The notes: a model not told the origin generated them from the letters alone. Numbered from the stretch's first letter, positions 8,261-17,649 are shown. The stretch: DNA of 64,000 nucleotides from Phycisphaerales bacterium (GCA_023382935.1 JAHDXL010000001.1:407003-471002); one strand, 5' to 3'. Numbers and translations: made by a program.

Positions 8261-9439
8261 ATGTCCCAGACCGCCGCTTCGCTTCGTCCCTTCGGCACCT
8301 CCATCTTCGCTGAAATGACCGCGCTCGCGATTGAACACAAGGCCGTCAATCTCTCGCAGGGTTTCCCTGATTTTGACGGGCCGGAGTTCGTGCGGGTCGC
8401 GGCCGTGCGGGCCATCAACGAATCGCAGAACCAGTACGCACCGATGCCGGGTCTTCCCGCGCTGCGCCAGGCCGTCGCGGAGTGGTGGCACACGCACACC
8501 GGACTTTCCGCCGATCCCACGACCGAAATCACCATCACCAGCGGGTGCACCGGCGCTCTCGCGGCCTCGTTGCTCGGGCTGTGCAACCCCGGCGACGAAG
8601 TCGTGATGTTCGAGCCCTTCTACGACGCCTATCGCCCCGACTGCGCCATGGCCGGCGCGGTGCCACGCCACGTCACGCTCCGCCCGCGCGAGGGACGCTT
8701 CGTGTATGAACCGGCCGAACTCGAGGCCGCGTTCAGCGATCGCACCCGCGCGATCCTCCTCAACACCCCCCACAACCCGACCGGCAAGGTCTTTACACGC
8801 GCCGAACTCGAACACATCGCCGCCCTGTGCATCCACCACGACTGCTTGGCCATCACCGACGAGGTCTACGAGCGCCTCACCTTCGAACCTGATCGCCCGC
8901 ACATATCACTGGCGACGATCCCCGGCATGCGCGATCGCACGCTCACGCTCTCCAGCCTGGGCAAGACCTTCAGCCTCACCGGCTGGAAGATCGGCTGGGC
9001 CATCGGCGCCCCCGCGCTCACCAGCGCCGTGCGGGCGGCCCACCAGTTCCTCATCTACTGCAACCCCGCGCCATTCCAGATCGGCGCCGCCGAGGCCCTG
9101 CGAAACGGGCACGACTCCATCGCCGCCCTCCAGCGCCATTACGCCGAATCACGGCGCATGCTGTCGGACGTGCTGTCGGAGGTCGGCTTCGACGTGCTCA
9201 GCCCCGAGGGCACCTACTTCATCATGTGCGCGCACGCCCGCGTGGCCGAGCGCCTCGGCGCACGCACCGACGTGGAGTTATGCCGCATCCTCACACGCGA
9301 CTTCGGCGTCGCCGCCATCCCGCCCAGCGCCTTCTACCACGACCCGACCGACGGTGCCGGCATGCTCCGCTTCGCCTTCTGCAAGACCACCGCCACGCTC
9401 GACGAAGCGGCCCGACGCCTGCGCCGCATTCCCCGCTGA
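8261..9439 (+). CDS. PLP-dependent aminotransferase (methionine/kynurenine aminotransferase type)
   Basis: A 392-residue class I/II aminotransferase that would exchange an amino group between an amino acid and a 2-oxo acid. The sequence follows the YbdL/kynurenine aminotransferase subgroup: N-L-S-Q-G-F-P-D-F-D near the N-terminus, N-T-P-H-N-P-T-G-K for the cofactor aspartate region, D-E-V-Y-E, and S-S-L-G-K-T-F-S-L-T-G-W-K-I-G-W, whose first Lys is the Schiff-base residue. I start at ATG 8261 since upstream in-frame sequence runs into the GNAT promoter and has no family similarity. A methionine-type substrate is inferred from the subgroup only. Confidence 0.9.
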   Translation: MSQTAASLRPFGTSIFAEMTALAIEHKAVNLSQGFPDFDGPEFVRVAAVRAINESQNQYAPMPGLPALRQAVAEWWHTHTGLSADPTTEITITSGCTGALAASLLGLCNPGDEVVMFEPFYDAYRPDCAMAGAVPRHVTLRPREGRFVYEPAELEAAFSDRTRAILLNTPHNPTGKVFTRAELEHIAALCIHHDCLAITDEVYERLTFEPDRPHISLATIPGMRDRTLTLSSLGKTFSLTGWKIGWAIGAPALTSAVRAAHQFLIYCNPAPFQIGAAEALRNGHDSIAALQRHYAESRRMLSDVLSEVGFDVLSPEGTYFIMCAHARVAERLGARTDVELCRILTRDFGVAAIPPSAFYHDPTDGAGMLRFAFCKTTATLDEAARRLRRIPR

Positions 9440-9476
9440 CCTCGCGATCCCGGTCCCCTCTCTACCCGTCCGGCGA

Positions 9477-10397
9477 TCAACGCCCCCGCACCTCGTCAGT
9501 TTCCACGCGGTACAGCGTCGCCCGCGATTCGTCGGCCACCAGCAGCGTCTTGTCCGTCTCGAAGCAGATCGACTCGCTATCGCTCGCCTCGCCGTCGGGC
9601 ATGGCATACCTCCGACTGCTCACCTGCCCATCGAAGAACGCCACGCTGGTGCTCTCCCGTTCAAAGAGCCAGATCCGGTCATACGTCAGCACCGCCAGCC
9701 GCAGACCATCGTCGCTCGCGTCGGCCCCGGTCACCCGGCCCTGCACCTCGTAGTCCCCCAGGCGCTCCAGTTCGTTCACCACGTCCGACTCCCGCGACGA
9801 CAACCGATACAGCGTCGTCTTCGTGTCCGACCGATGCTTGGTGAGAATGAACACCTCGTCCCCGACCGTGTACACCGCCTCGGCGTCGAAGTTGCGGTTC
9901 GACCTCGGCGCCGGCACACCCGGCTGGTCGGGATAGCGCACCATCACCTTGCTGGTGAAGGTCGTGCGGCCCTCCTTCGGCTCGGGCTCCTCGATGAAGT
10001 AAAGACAGAGGTCCGCCCGCGCGTTCGAGTTGTTGCCAAGGTCCGCCACGATCAGCCGCCCCGAAGCATCCAGCGCGATGTCCTCCCAGTCGCAGTTGAT
10101 CGCCCCGCCCACCAGCGTGCCCGGCGCCTCCGGCTCGCGCTCCGACGCGATCACCGACCCGTCCGCCCGGATCGGATACACGCGCGGCTCATCGCCTGAG
10201 TCGTTGACCGTCCAGAACACCGCCGCATCCCGACGGCTGCGCACGATCCCGGAAATCTCCTTCCCCGCACCGGCCCCCAGTTTGCCCACCGGATGCAGCA
10301 CCAGCGCCTCTTCCCGCTCATGCTGCGGACCTTCCGCACCCCGAACGACCGCGCCGCCCCACGCCACCACGCACACGCTTATCACTTGCTTGAGCAT
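9477..10397 (-). CDS. Secreted beta-propeller-like protein of unknown function
   Basis: A 306-residue protein with a signal peptide at residues 1-21. The remaining sequence reads like a six-bladed propeller of the SMP-30/esterase-like phytase type: E-I-S-G-I-V-R-S-R with F-W-T-V-N-D-S-G-D, D-W-E-D-I-A-L-D, N-F-D-A-E-A-V-Y and D-S-E-S-I-C-F-E, repeated acidic turns often seen in calcium-binding propellers. No catalytic site can be assigned. The gene is divergent from the class V aminotransferase at 10492 and convergent with the gene ending at 9439. The start at 10397 opens the signal peptide; longer in-frame sequence is the antisense of the neighbour. Confidence 0.72.
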   Translation of the reverse strand: MLKQVISVCVVAWGGAVVRGAEGPQHEREEALVLHPVGKLGAGAGKEISGIVRSRRDAAVFWTVNDSGDEPRVYPIRADGSVIASEREPEAPGTLVGGAINCDWEDIALDASGRLIVADLGNNSNARADLCLYFIEEPEPKEGRTTFTSKVMVRYPDQPGVPAPRSNRNFDAEAVYTVGDEVFILTKHRSDTKTTLYRLSSRESDVVNELERLGDYEVQGRVTGADASDDGLRLAVLTYDRIWLFERESTSVAFFDGQVSSRRYAMPDGEASDSESICFETDKTLLVADESRATLYRVETDEVRGR

Positions 10398-10491
10398 GTC
10401 GTGCTTATAGCCCGACGCAGTCGGCCGCAGCAACAGCGACCCGTGAGGATTTCGTGAAACTGCTTCCGACTGCCTCCCTACCCTCGCTCTC

Positions 10492-11715
10492 ATGCAACTG
10501 CCCTCTCCCTCCCCCCTCGCCTCGGCCTGGGCACTCGACCCCGACGTCGTCTTCCTCAACAACGGCTCCTTCGGCGCCTGCCCGCGCGCCGTCATGCAGC
10601 GCCGACAGCAACTGCTCGAACGCTCCGAGGCCGAGCCCATCCGCTTCATGCTCCACGAGGCCCCCGAACTGATCGACCGCGCCCGCCGCACCCTGGGCCC
10701 GATCGTTGGCGCCGAGCCGCACGACATCGTCTTCGTGCCCAACGTCACCATCGCCGTCGCCACCGTGGCCGCCAATCTCAGACTCAGGCCCGGCGACGAA
10801 ATCCTTGTCAACACCCACGAATACCCCGCCTGCCTGGCCATCTTCGAGCGCCTGTGCGCGCAGACCGGCGCCACCGTCGTCTTCGCCGACCTGCCGTTTC
10901 CCGTGCCCGGCGAAGAAGCCGTGTTTCACGCGATCATGTCAAAGGCCACCGATCGCACACGCCTGTGCCTGCTGAGCCACGTCACCAGTCCCAGCGCGAT
11001 GATCTTGCCGGCCGCCCGCATCGTCGCCGCCCTCCGGCAGCGCGGGGTCGAGACGCTGGTGGACGGTGCGCACGCGCCGGGCTTCTGCGAACTCGACATC
11101 GCCGCGATCAACCCGGCCTATTACACCGCCAACTGCCACAAGTGGCTCGGCTCACCGCGCGGCTCCGGCTTCCTCTACGTCCGCCGAGACCTCCAGGAAA
11201 ACTTCCGCCCGCTGGCTCTGTCGGTCTACGCGAAAAAGCCCCCCGCCGGAAAATCCTTCTTCAACGTCGAGTTCGACTTCATCGGCACCCAGGACTACAC
11301 GCCCATCATGTGCATCCCCGACGCCATCGAACACCTGCCCACGCTCATTCACTCCGACTGGTCGGGCGTGCGCACGCGAAACCACGCGCTGGCCCTCCGC
11401 GCCCGCGACCTGCTGTGCGATCGTCTGGGCATCGATGCGCCCGTGCCCGACCACATGCTCGGCTCCATGGCCACCATCCCGCTCCCCTCGCCCCCCGCCA
11501 CCTGGAACCCAGGCCCCACGCGCTACCACGACGCGCTGCAAGATCGACTGGTCAGCAAGCACCGCATTCAGGTGCCGCTGTGGTTCATCGCCGACGAATC
11601 CGGCAAGCCGCGCGTCCGCTTTGTCCGAATCAGCGCGCAACTCTACAACGCCATCGAGCAGTACGAGTACCTGGCGCACTGCCTGCGGCGCGAACTGGCC
11701 GCCGAAAACGCCTGA
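10492..11715 (+). CDS. Class V aminotransferase (isopenicillin N epimerase-like)
   Basis: A 407-residue PLP enzyme of the class V family, subgroup annotated as isopenicillin N epimerase-like or cysteine desulfurase-like. Typical motifs are F-L-N-N-G-S-F-G-A-C-P near the start, L-V-D-G-A-H-A-P-G-F for the cofactor Asp/His pair and C-H-K-W-L-G-S-P-R-G, whose Lys forms the Schiff base. The class covers desulfurases, lyases, epimerases and transaminases, so the reaction cannot be fixed; no other beta-lactam gene is near and a true epimerase role is unlikely. The ATG at 10492 gives the family length. Confidence 0.85.
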   Translation: MQLPSPSPLASAWALDPDVVFLNNGSFGACPRAVMQRRQQLLERSEAEPIRFMLHEAPELIDRARRTLGPIVGAEPHDIVFVPNVTIAVATVAANLRLRPGDEILVNTHEYPACLAIFERLCAQTGATVVFADLPFPVPGEEAVFHAIMSKATDRTRLCLLSHVTSPSAMILPAARIVAALRQRGVETLVDGAHAPGFCELDIAAINPAYYTANCHKWLGSPRGSGFLYVRRDLQENFRPLALSVYAKKPPAGKSFFNVEFDFIGTQDYTPIMCIPDAIEHLPTLIHSDWSGVRTRNHALALRARDLLCDRLGIDAPVPDHMLGSMATIPLPSPPATWNPGPTRYHDALQDRLVSKHRIQVPLWFIADESGKPRVRFVRISAQLYNAIEQYEYLAHCLRRELAAENA

Positions 11716-11748
11716 CCCGCCTCCCCGCACTCAACGCCCTACCTCTCC

Positions 11749-12396
11749 TCACACCTCCACCAACTCGCTCACCCCGATCTCGCGCAGCGAGCCCACCACC
11801 CGGTGCGCCCGACCCACGCGCTCCGGAGGGCCCACCCCCAGCACACGCATCCCCGCCGCCAGGCCCGCCTCTACTCCTGATTCCGCGTCTTCCACCACCA
11901 CGCACACGCCCGGTTCAACCCCCAGCCGCTCGGCCGCGATCAGAAACACCTGCGGATCGGGCTTCGACCGAGTGATGTCGTTCCCGTCCACCACCACGCT
12001 CATGCGCGCCCGCAGCCCCGTGCGTTCGAGAATCAGCCCCGCGTTGCGGCTCGAACTGGCCACCGCGTACGGCACCCCCATCGCGTCCAGTCCGTCCAGC
12101 GTCTCGACCGCGCCGGGAAGAATCTCCCCCGCCCCGATCCGCTCCAGCGCGGCCCGATAAATCGCATTCTTCTCATCCGCCAGGCGTTCACGCTCGACGC
12201 TCGAATACCCCCGCGACGCGCCTTCCAGAATGATCGCCAGGCTCTCCATCCGGCTCACCCCGCGAAGACGATGATTCACCTCGCGGTCAAAGAAAATCCC
12301 CTCCCGATCGGCCATCTGCTTCCACGCGCAATAGTGCAACTCGTCCGTCGTCACCAGCACCCCGTCGAGATCGAAGATTACCGCGTGTGCGCTCAT
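11749..12396 (-). CDS. pgmB: Beta-phosphoglucomutase (HAD family)
   Basis: A 215-residue HAD-superfamily phosphomutase that converts beta-glucose 1-phosphate to glucose 6-phosphate. The nucleophile motif is D-L-D-G-V-L-V-T-T at residues 9-17 with D-E-L-H-Y next to it, the pattern of beta-phosphoglucomutases. The motif II Ser-Ser-Arg and motif IV V-V-E-D-A-E-S-G-V-E-A are present. Its ATG overlaps the stop codon of the GH65 gene by four bases (ATGA), so translation is probably coupled: the phosphorylase makes beta-glucose 1-phosphate and this enzyme passes it to glycolysis. The start at 12396 is fixed by the overlap and by the conserved A-V-I-F-D-L-D-G-V start. Confidence 0.92.
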   Translation of the reverse strand: MSAHAVIFDLDGVLVTTDELHYCAWKQMADREGIFFDREVNHRLRGVSRMESLAIILEGASRGYSSVERERLADEKNAIYRAALERIGAGEILPGAVETLDGLDAMGVPYAVASSSRNAGLILERTGLRARMSVVVDGNDITRSKPDPQVFLIAAERLGVEPGVCVVVEDAESGVEAGLAAGMRVLGVGPPERVGRAHRVVGSLREIGVSELVEV

Positions 12397-14585
12397 CGCC
12401 CGCTCCATTCCTCGCTCGCTCCCGCGCGCAGGCGCCGCCGCTGCCCGCCCACGTTCACCTCCAGCCCCGGCCCGTCCTCGTGCTCGACCCTCACACGCCC
12501 GCCCTCGATCTCCACCCGCACCCGAGAACCACGCCAGCATAGCGGAAAACGCATCGCCTTCCACCGCGCCGGAAGGCGCGGCCCGATCGTCAGCACCTCC
12601 GTCTCCAGCGCGCTCTTCACCCCCGCAAATCCGTACACCGCCATCTGCCACATCGCCCCGCACGCGGCGATGTGCACTCCCTCGGCCGCGCCCCCGTGCG
12701 ACACGTCCAGGTCCAGCCCCTGGCCTCGCAGCCAGAAGTCCCACGCCTCCTCCTGCCTGCCCAGCCGCAGCGCCACCAGCGCGTGCGCCCCCGGCGACAG
12801 CGACGAGTCATGCGTCGTATACGGAACGTACTCACGCCACGCCGCCGCCACCTCCGCATCCGAAAACTCGTGCGGCAACATCGCCATCAGCATCAGCACA
12901 TCCGCCTGCTTGAGACACTTCGAGCGATACAGCCGCTCCTGCGAAACCTGCGCCGCATAGGTCCGCCCCCGGTCCGGCCATGACCTCTCAAACTCCGGCT
13001 CACCCAGCAGCGGCCACTCCTCGCACTGCAACACCAGATCCCCCGCTCGCGGCAGCCAGAGCCCGCGTGCCACCGCCCCGAAACGCTCACGCTCACCCGC
13101 GTCATCTGCCAGCCGGGCCGCCAGCGCCAGCGCCCGCGCCACCATCCGGTTCGTGTACGAGTTGTTGCTCGAAATCGGCGTGTATTCGTCCGGGCCCATC
13201 ACGCCCAGCAGATGCACACGCCCGTCGCCGGCACGCCGGCTTACACGCCCAAGCCAGTAGCGGGCCGTCTCCAGCACCACCTCGCGGGCCTCTCCTTTCA
13301 AGAACGCCTCGTCTCCGGTCGCCCGCCCGTAGTGCTCGAACCCATGAACCACGTCGGCCGTCACATGCACCTCGTGATCCGCGTACTGCCAGTTCGGGCA
13401 GCACTCGATCCCCCGATGGTCGCTCTCCCACGCATAGCGCGCCCCGGCGTACCCATATCGCCTCGCGTTCGCCCGCGCCCCCTCCAGCGTGTGCACGCGA
13501 AAAGCGCACAACTGCCGCGCCAGGTCCGGCCGCGTGTGCATGTAAAACGGAAGCAGATAGGCCTCCGTATCCCAGAAGAACCTGCCCCAGTACGCCTCGC
13601 CCGCATACCCCTTGGCGTCAATCGCCACCGCCGACCTGCGCGGGTGCGCGCGGATCAGGTGATACAGCGCCGCCCGCATCGCCAGTTGCGAGCCTTCATC
13701 GCCTTCAATCTCCACATCGCAGCAGTCCCACTCCCGCTGCATTGCCTCACCCTGCTCACGCAGCAGTTCGTCAAACGCCGGCACGTCCCTCGGGCTCGGA
13801 GGCGGCGCTTCTCCCCGGCGCACGAACGTGATCTTCTCGGCACGCGCCTCCTTCGGCCCGGCCTCCACCACCGCCCGCCACGCCCCACGCCGCGCATCCA
13901 GTTCAACCTGCGTGCCCTCGCCATCGTGCCGCAGCGCGCACGCCGTGCGAACCAAATCCTCGCCGTCCGTCCGCACGTCACAGGTGATCCACGCCCCGCG
14001 CGCTCCGAACTGCACCGACTCGAAATGATCGTGCCCGTTCGTGCGCACCTGCGCGTCGATCCCCGCGACCAGTTCCACCCCGCACCGCTCGCTCGCCTTC
14101 ATCTTCACGCGCTGCGCGATCAGCCCTTCACGCACGCACGAAACAAACCGCTCAAAAACCAACTCCACCTGCCGCCCCCCAACACACCACTGCACCTCGC
14201 GCCTCAGCACGCCCGTCCGAAGGTCCAGCCGCCGCAGGTCGTGATCGGCAGAACCGGCTTCCGACCGCCCTCCCGGCTCCAACTCCACCCCATCCACCAC
14301 CACCCGAAACTCCAGCGGCCACGGCAGGTTCACCATCTCCGCGTTCAGCGTCGGATGAGGACCGAACACCCCGGGCACATAGCAGCCCCACTTGCTCACC
14401 CGCTCGCGAAACTTCTCCGACGTGACGTTCGCCGCTCGTCGCTCGTACGCCGCATCCTGCTCCTCGCCCGGCACGCCCTGCTCATACGAGCCGCGGACGT
14501 GCACCCACGACCATCCCTGCGTGAACAGCCCCTCAAACGCCTTGGCCGTCGCCGGGTCGAAACCGCTCTGTTCTAGTGTCCACAT
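12393..14585 (-). CDS. Glycoside hydrolase family 65 disaccharide phosphorylase
   Basis: A 730-residue GH65 enzyme (maltose, kojibiose, nigerose or trehalose phosphorylase). It would cleave an alpha-linked glucose disaccharide with inorganic phosphate, giving beta-glucose 1-phosphate and glucose. The N-terminal beta-sandwich covers about 1-260 and the (alpha/alpha)6 barrel the centre, with W-G-R-F-F-W-D-T-E-A-Y near residue 335 and the proton-donor Glu in G-P-D-E-Y-T-P near residue 470. The H-I-A-A-C-G-A-M-W-Q motif precedes the C-terminal sandwich. The next gene is a beta-phosphoglucomutase overlapping by four bases, the usual partner of inverting disaccharide phosphorylases. The exact linkage is not predictable. 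Confidence 0.92.
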   Translation of the reverse strand: MWTLEQSGFDPATAKAFEGLFTQGWSWVHVRGSYEQGVPGEEQDAAYERRAANVTSEKFRERVSKWGCYVPGVFGPHPTLNAEMVNLPWPLEFRVVVDGVELEPGGRSEAGSADHDLRRLDLRTGVLRREVQWCVGGRQVELVFERFVSCVREGLIAQRVKMKASERCGVELVAGIDAQVRTNGHDHFESVQFGARGAWITCDVRTDGEDLVRTACALRHDGEGTQVELDARRGAWRAVVEAGPKEARAEKITFVRRGEAPPPSPRDVPAFDELLREQGEAMQREWDCCDVEIEGDEGSQLAMRAALYHLIRAHPRRSAVAIDAKGYAGEAYWGRFFWDTEAYLLPFYMHTRPDLARQLCAFRVHTLEGARANARRYGYAGARYAWESDHRGIECCPNWQYADHEVHVTADVVHGFEHYGRATGDEAFLKGEAREVVLETARYWLGRVSRRAGDGRVHLLGVMGPDEYTPISSNNSYTNRMVARALALAARLADDAGERERFGAVARGLWLPRAGDLVLQCEEWPLLGEPEFERSWPDRGRTYAAQVSQERLYRSKCLKQADVLMLMAMLPHEFSDAEVAAAWREYVPYTTHDSSLSPGAHALVALRLGRQEEAWDFWLRGQGLDLDVSHGGAAEGVHIAACGAMWQMAVYGFAGVKSALETEVLTIGPRLPARWKAMRFPLCWRGSRVRVEIEGGRVRVEHEDGPGLEVNVGGQRRRLRAGASEEWSGR

Positions 14586-14703
14586 CGCCTACAGCGTAGC
14601 GATGCACCGGGCCATGCCCACAGGAAACACGCGCACAGGAAGGCGCAGTCAATCCGCGCAGCGGGGCGGCCTCCAGCCGCCCGTACCCGCAGCACCCATC
14701 CAC

Positions 14704-14994
14704 CTACGCCGCCCGCGAACTCTCCTCGCCCGCGTATGCATCGACCACGTCGAACATCTCGCTCACCCGCCTCACCGGCAACCCGTCCCACTTCGCGTGC
14801 TCGTGGATCAACTCCCTGCTCGGCGGCATGAACAGGCAGGACAGGCTCTCCCCGGTCACGTAACTCTCGATCAGTTTCACCTCCGGCACCAGTTCACGGC
14901 TGATCAGCCGCGAAGTCTCGCTCGCCCCAGCCAACTGCTCCCCTGAAAACCGGCCAACTCCGGGAATGTCACGCTCGGCCACGTACTTCGGAAT
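14704..14994 (-). CDS. DUF4242 small protein with an apparent ATT start codon
   Basis: A 96-residue protein of the DUF4242 (SCO4226-like) family, whose members start with M-P-K-[FY]-V-x-E-R-[DE]-[IL]-P-G. Here the same P-K-Y-V-A-E-R-D-I-P-G block is preceded exactly at the Met position by ATT, and AGGAG lies at 15002-15006, seven bases upstream. ATT is therefore the most likely start codon. Fallback is the GTG three codons into the block, or the reading frame's more distant starts up to 15150, which lack family similarity. The family is a small ferredoxin-like fold; one Streptomyces member binds nickel. The role here is unknown. Confidence 0.7.
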   Translation of the reverse strand: MPKYVAERDIPGVGRFSGEQLAGASETSRLISRELVPEVKLIESYVTGESLSCLFMPPSRELIHEHAKWDGLPVRRVSEMFDVVDAYAGEESSRAA

Positions 14995-15133
14995 CCGCGG
15001 ACTCCTGTTCGTCGTCCCCAACCACACTGCCGACACGCTGACAGCGTGCTCCCGATGCCGCGTGGGTCTTCCCCTGCCCAGAACTTCCAGATTCAGGCCA
15101 GCGCCGCTGATTCCGGGGGGCATGCAGCCCCGG

Positions 15134-16084
15134 TCAGCTGCGGTCAGCACTCAACCAACGCTCCATGAACGCCGCCGACGCATCCAGCACGCGATCGTCC
15201 TCCCGGTGCGGCGTGTGTCCGGCCCCCGGCACCATCAACAACTCGCCCACGCCTCCAACTCCCTCGGCGATCGCCCGCGCGTGCTGCTCCGTCGCGTACT
15301 CATCCCGCTCGCCCTGCACCACCAGCACCGGACACACCACCTCCCTCAAATCCCCCATTATCTCCCAGTCCCGAAACGCCGGTGAAAGCCAGGTCCGCGT
15401 CCACACACCGAAAACGTCCGCCGCCTTGTCCCCGTGATACCGCTCCACACGTCGGCGAAAACCCGCATCCTCCCACCACGGCAGCGCATCACGCAGCCCC
15501 GCCAGCGTGCGCTCCTCCACATAGACGTGCGCCCCCTCGGCGATCACCCCCGCACACCATGCCGGCCGCAACGCCGCCCCCAGCAACGCCACCGTCCCTC
15601 CATCACTGTGCCCGAACAGGAACACACACCCCCCGGGGGGCGCCGCATCCGCCCGCTCGTCAGATCCTCCCCCTCGGGGGCAGGTGTTTGGCGCAGCCGG
15701 ACGGAGGGGGTCTTCTTCCATCCGTCGATCTGTCACTTCGTCGCTCTTTCCCTCGATCGACTCCCCAAGGCCCCTGCACTGCTCCACCAACTCCACCAGC
15801 ACCCGCGCCTGCACATGCAGATACCTCCTGTCGCGCTCCAGGCGCCGCGCCGACGAATGTCCGTATCCCTCGCGGTCGTAGATCAATCCGTCGCACCGCG
15901 ACCGAGCGCACAATCGCAGCGGAAAGTCCCGCCATGTCTCGATCGATCCCAGCGAATCGTGCAGAAACACGATCGTCCCGCGCGCCCCGCCCTGCAGCCG
16001 CAGCCGCCGCACGCGGAGACGCGCCCCGTCTACCTCGACATCAAAGTCCTCACGCTCAAACGCGCACGCTGCCTGCCCATGCAT
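15134..16084 (-). CDS. Alpha/beta hydrolase with a coding repeat insert
   Basis: A 316-residue alpha/beta hydrolase. The oxyanion loop is V-F-L-H-D-S-L-G at residues 39-46, the nucleophile elbow G-H-S-D-G-G has Ser160, the acid is near V-Q-G-E-R-D-E and the His is in P-G-A-G-H-T-P-H-R-E. Between helix A and the nucleophile strand an extra ~45-residue loop (about 104-152) breaks the normal fold. Residues 122-152 are encoded by a dispersed repeat (15629-15719) also found near 28.8 and 29.4 kb. The repeat keeps the frame open, so the protein may still fold with a surface loop. The ATG at 16084 is preferred over in-frame starts up to 16240 that lie in the promoter of the divergent M20 gene. Confidence 0.85.
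   Translation of the reverse strand: MHGQAACAFEREDFDVEVDGARLRVRRLRLQGGARGTIVFLHDSLGSIETWRDFPLRLCARSRCDGLIYDREGYGHSSARRLERDRRYLHVQARVLVELVEQCRGLGESIEGKSDEVTDRRMEEDPLRPAAPNTCPRGGGSDERADAAPPGGCVFLFGHSDGGTVALLGAALRPAWCAGVIAEGAHVYVEERTLAGLRDALPWWEDAGFRRRVERYHGDKAADVFGVWTRTWLSPAFRDWEIMGDLREVVCPVLVVQGERDEYATEQHARAIAEGVGGVGELLMVPGAGHTPHREDDRVLDASAAFMERWLSADRS
15629..15719. repeat. Dispersed GC-rich repeat, copy A (inside a gene)
   Basis: Contains the core that begins GATCCTCC, has a C-rich/G-rich turn, then AGGTG, TGGCGCAG, CGGAGGGGG and TTCTTCC (15663-15719). The same ordered blocks occur at 28812-28862 and 29426-29479. A first half with CCCCCCGGGGGG precedes the core at 15629-15640. This copy lies in frame within the alpha/beta hydrolase gene. 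Confidence 0.65.
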
Positions 16085-16242
16085 GACTCGACTGTACGCG
16101 GCCGCTTGCCGCGGGCATCGCACGAACGACCACGCCCCGGAGATGCCTACCCGCGTGCGCCTGCCAATGATCCCCAAGCGTCGACTCGCAGAGCCGACAC
16201 GCCCAGCACCATCGGCCCGCCGCGCCGAACGAGGAGGCACTC

Positions 16243-17649
16243 ATGTCCGCTCAACACGCCGCCGACTGGCTCAAATCGCACGAGAAGGAATGTCTGGACC
16301 GCCTCCTCGAATGGCTGCGCATCCCCAGCATCTCCACAGACCCCGCCTACAAGAAAGACGTCGAGCGCGCCGCCGTCTGGGCCGCCGACCACCTCACCAC
16401 CAGCGGCTTCAAGACCGAAATCCTCCCCACCGGCGATCCACCCGGCGCCGGACATCCCGTCGTCCTCGCTCACGTTGATGGCGACCCCGCCGCACCCCAC
16501 ATCCTCTTCTATGGGCACTACGACGTGCAGCCCGTGGATCCCCTCAACCTCTGGCACACCCCCCCCTTCGAGCCGACCATCAAGCCCGATCCCCAGCGCA
16601 TCGTCGCTCGAGGAGCCGTCGACGACAAAGGACAGGTCTCCACCTTCCTGGAAGCCTGCCGCGCCTGGAAGCAGACCAGCGGCCACCCCACCAACAACAT
16701 CCGCATGACCGTCCTCCTCGAAGGCGAAGAAGAGTCCGGCTCGGCCAACCTCGAACGCTTCGTCCGACAGCACGCCGACACCCTCCGCAAGGCCGACGTC
16801 TGCGTCATCTCCGACACCGGAATGCTCAGCCGCGGCAAGCCCGCCATCACCTATGGCGTCCGCGGGCTCGCCTACACCGAGGTTGTCCTGCACGGGCCCG
16901 ACCACGATCTCCACTCCGGCATGTGGGGCGGAAAAGCCCCCAATCCCATCAACGAACTGGTCAAGGTGCTCGCTCGCCTCTGGGATGCCGACCGCCGCGT
17001 CACCATCCCCCGCTTCTACGACTCCGTCCGACCCATCGCCCAGAGCGAACGCGAACAGTGGGCCGATCTGGGCATCGACGAGGTCGAGCAACTCAGATCC
17101 GTCGGCTACGGGCCCCAGGCTTCCGTCGGCGAAAAGGGCTTCACCTTCACCGAACGCGAGTGGGCACGCCCCACCGCCGAGATCAACGGCATCGTCGGGG
17201 GATACACCGGAAAGGGCGCCAAGACCGTCATCCCCTCGCACGCCAGCGCCAAGGTTAGTTTCCGCCTCGTCGCAGACCAGGATCCGCGCGTCATCACCGA
17301 GTCTTTCTTCGCCTGGCTCAACGCCCACACCCCGCCCGGATGCCGCTGGGAGTTCATCGACCACGGGGGCGGACACCCCGCCACCGTCGCCACCGACTCC
17401 CAGCCGCTCGCCGCCGCCCGTCGCGCTCTCCAGAAGGCCTCCGGCGTCGCACCCGCCCTCATCAAGACCGGCGGCTCCATCCCCGTCGCCGGCATGCTCA
17501 AGCAGCAACTCGGCCTCGAAACAATCTTCATGGGCTTCGGGCTCGATGACGACCGCGTCCACTCTCCCAACGAGAAGTTCGAAATCGACTGCTGGCGCCT
17601 CGGAGCCAAAGCCCACGCTTTCCTCCTCGAAGAACTCCGAAACCACTGA
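16243..17649 (+). CDS. M20 family metallopeptidase (dipeptidase)
   Basis: A 468-residue di-zinc peptidase of family M20 (ArgE/DapE/CNDP dipeptidase group), expected to release amino acids from dipeptides or acylated amino acids in the cytoplasm. Zinc ligands appear in Y-G-H-Y-D-V-Q-P-V (His and bridging context), R-G-A-V-D-D-K-G-Q and the catalytic pair in E-G-E-E-E-S-G-S; the later D-T in V-I-S-D-T-G-M and a C-terminal H-S-P-N-E-K complete the set. The dimerisation lid domain lies in the centre. The start at 16243 has GAGGAGG upstream. Substrate unknown. Confidence 0.92.
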   Translation: MSAQHAADWLKSHEKECLDRLLEWLRIPSISTDPAYKKDVERAAVWAADHLTTSGFKTEILPTGDPPGAGHPVVLAHVDGDPAAPHILFYGHYDVQPVDPLNLWHTPPFEPTIKPDPQRIVARGAVDDKGQVSTFLEACRAWKQTSGHPTNNIRMTVLLEGEEESGSANLERFVRQHADTLRKADVCVISDTGMLSRGKPAITYGVRGLAYTEVVLHGPDHDLHSGMWGGKAPNPINELVKVLARLWDADRRVTIPRFYDSVRPIAQSEREQWADLGIDEVEQLRSVGYGPQASVGEKGFTFTEREWARPTAEINGIVGGYTGKGAKTVIPSHASAKVSFRLVADQDPRVITESFFAWLNAHTPPGCRWEFIDHGGGHPATVATDSQPLAAARRALQKASGVAPALIKTGGSIPVAGMLKQQLGLETIFMGFGLDDDRVHSPNEKFEIDCWRLGAKAHAFLLEELRNH

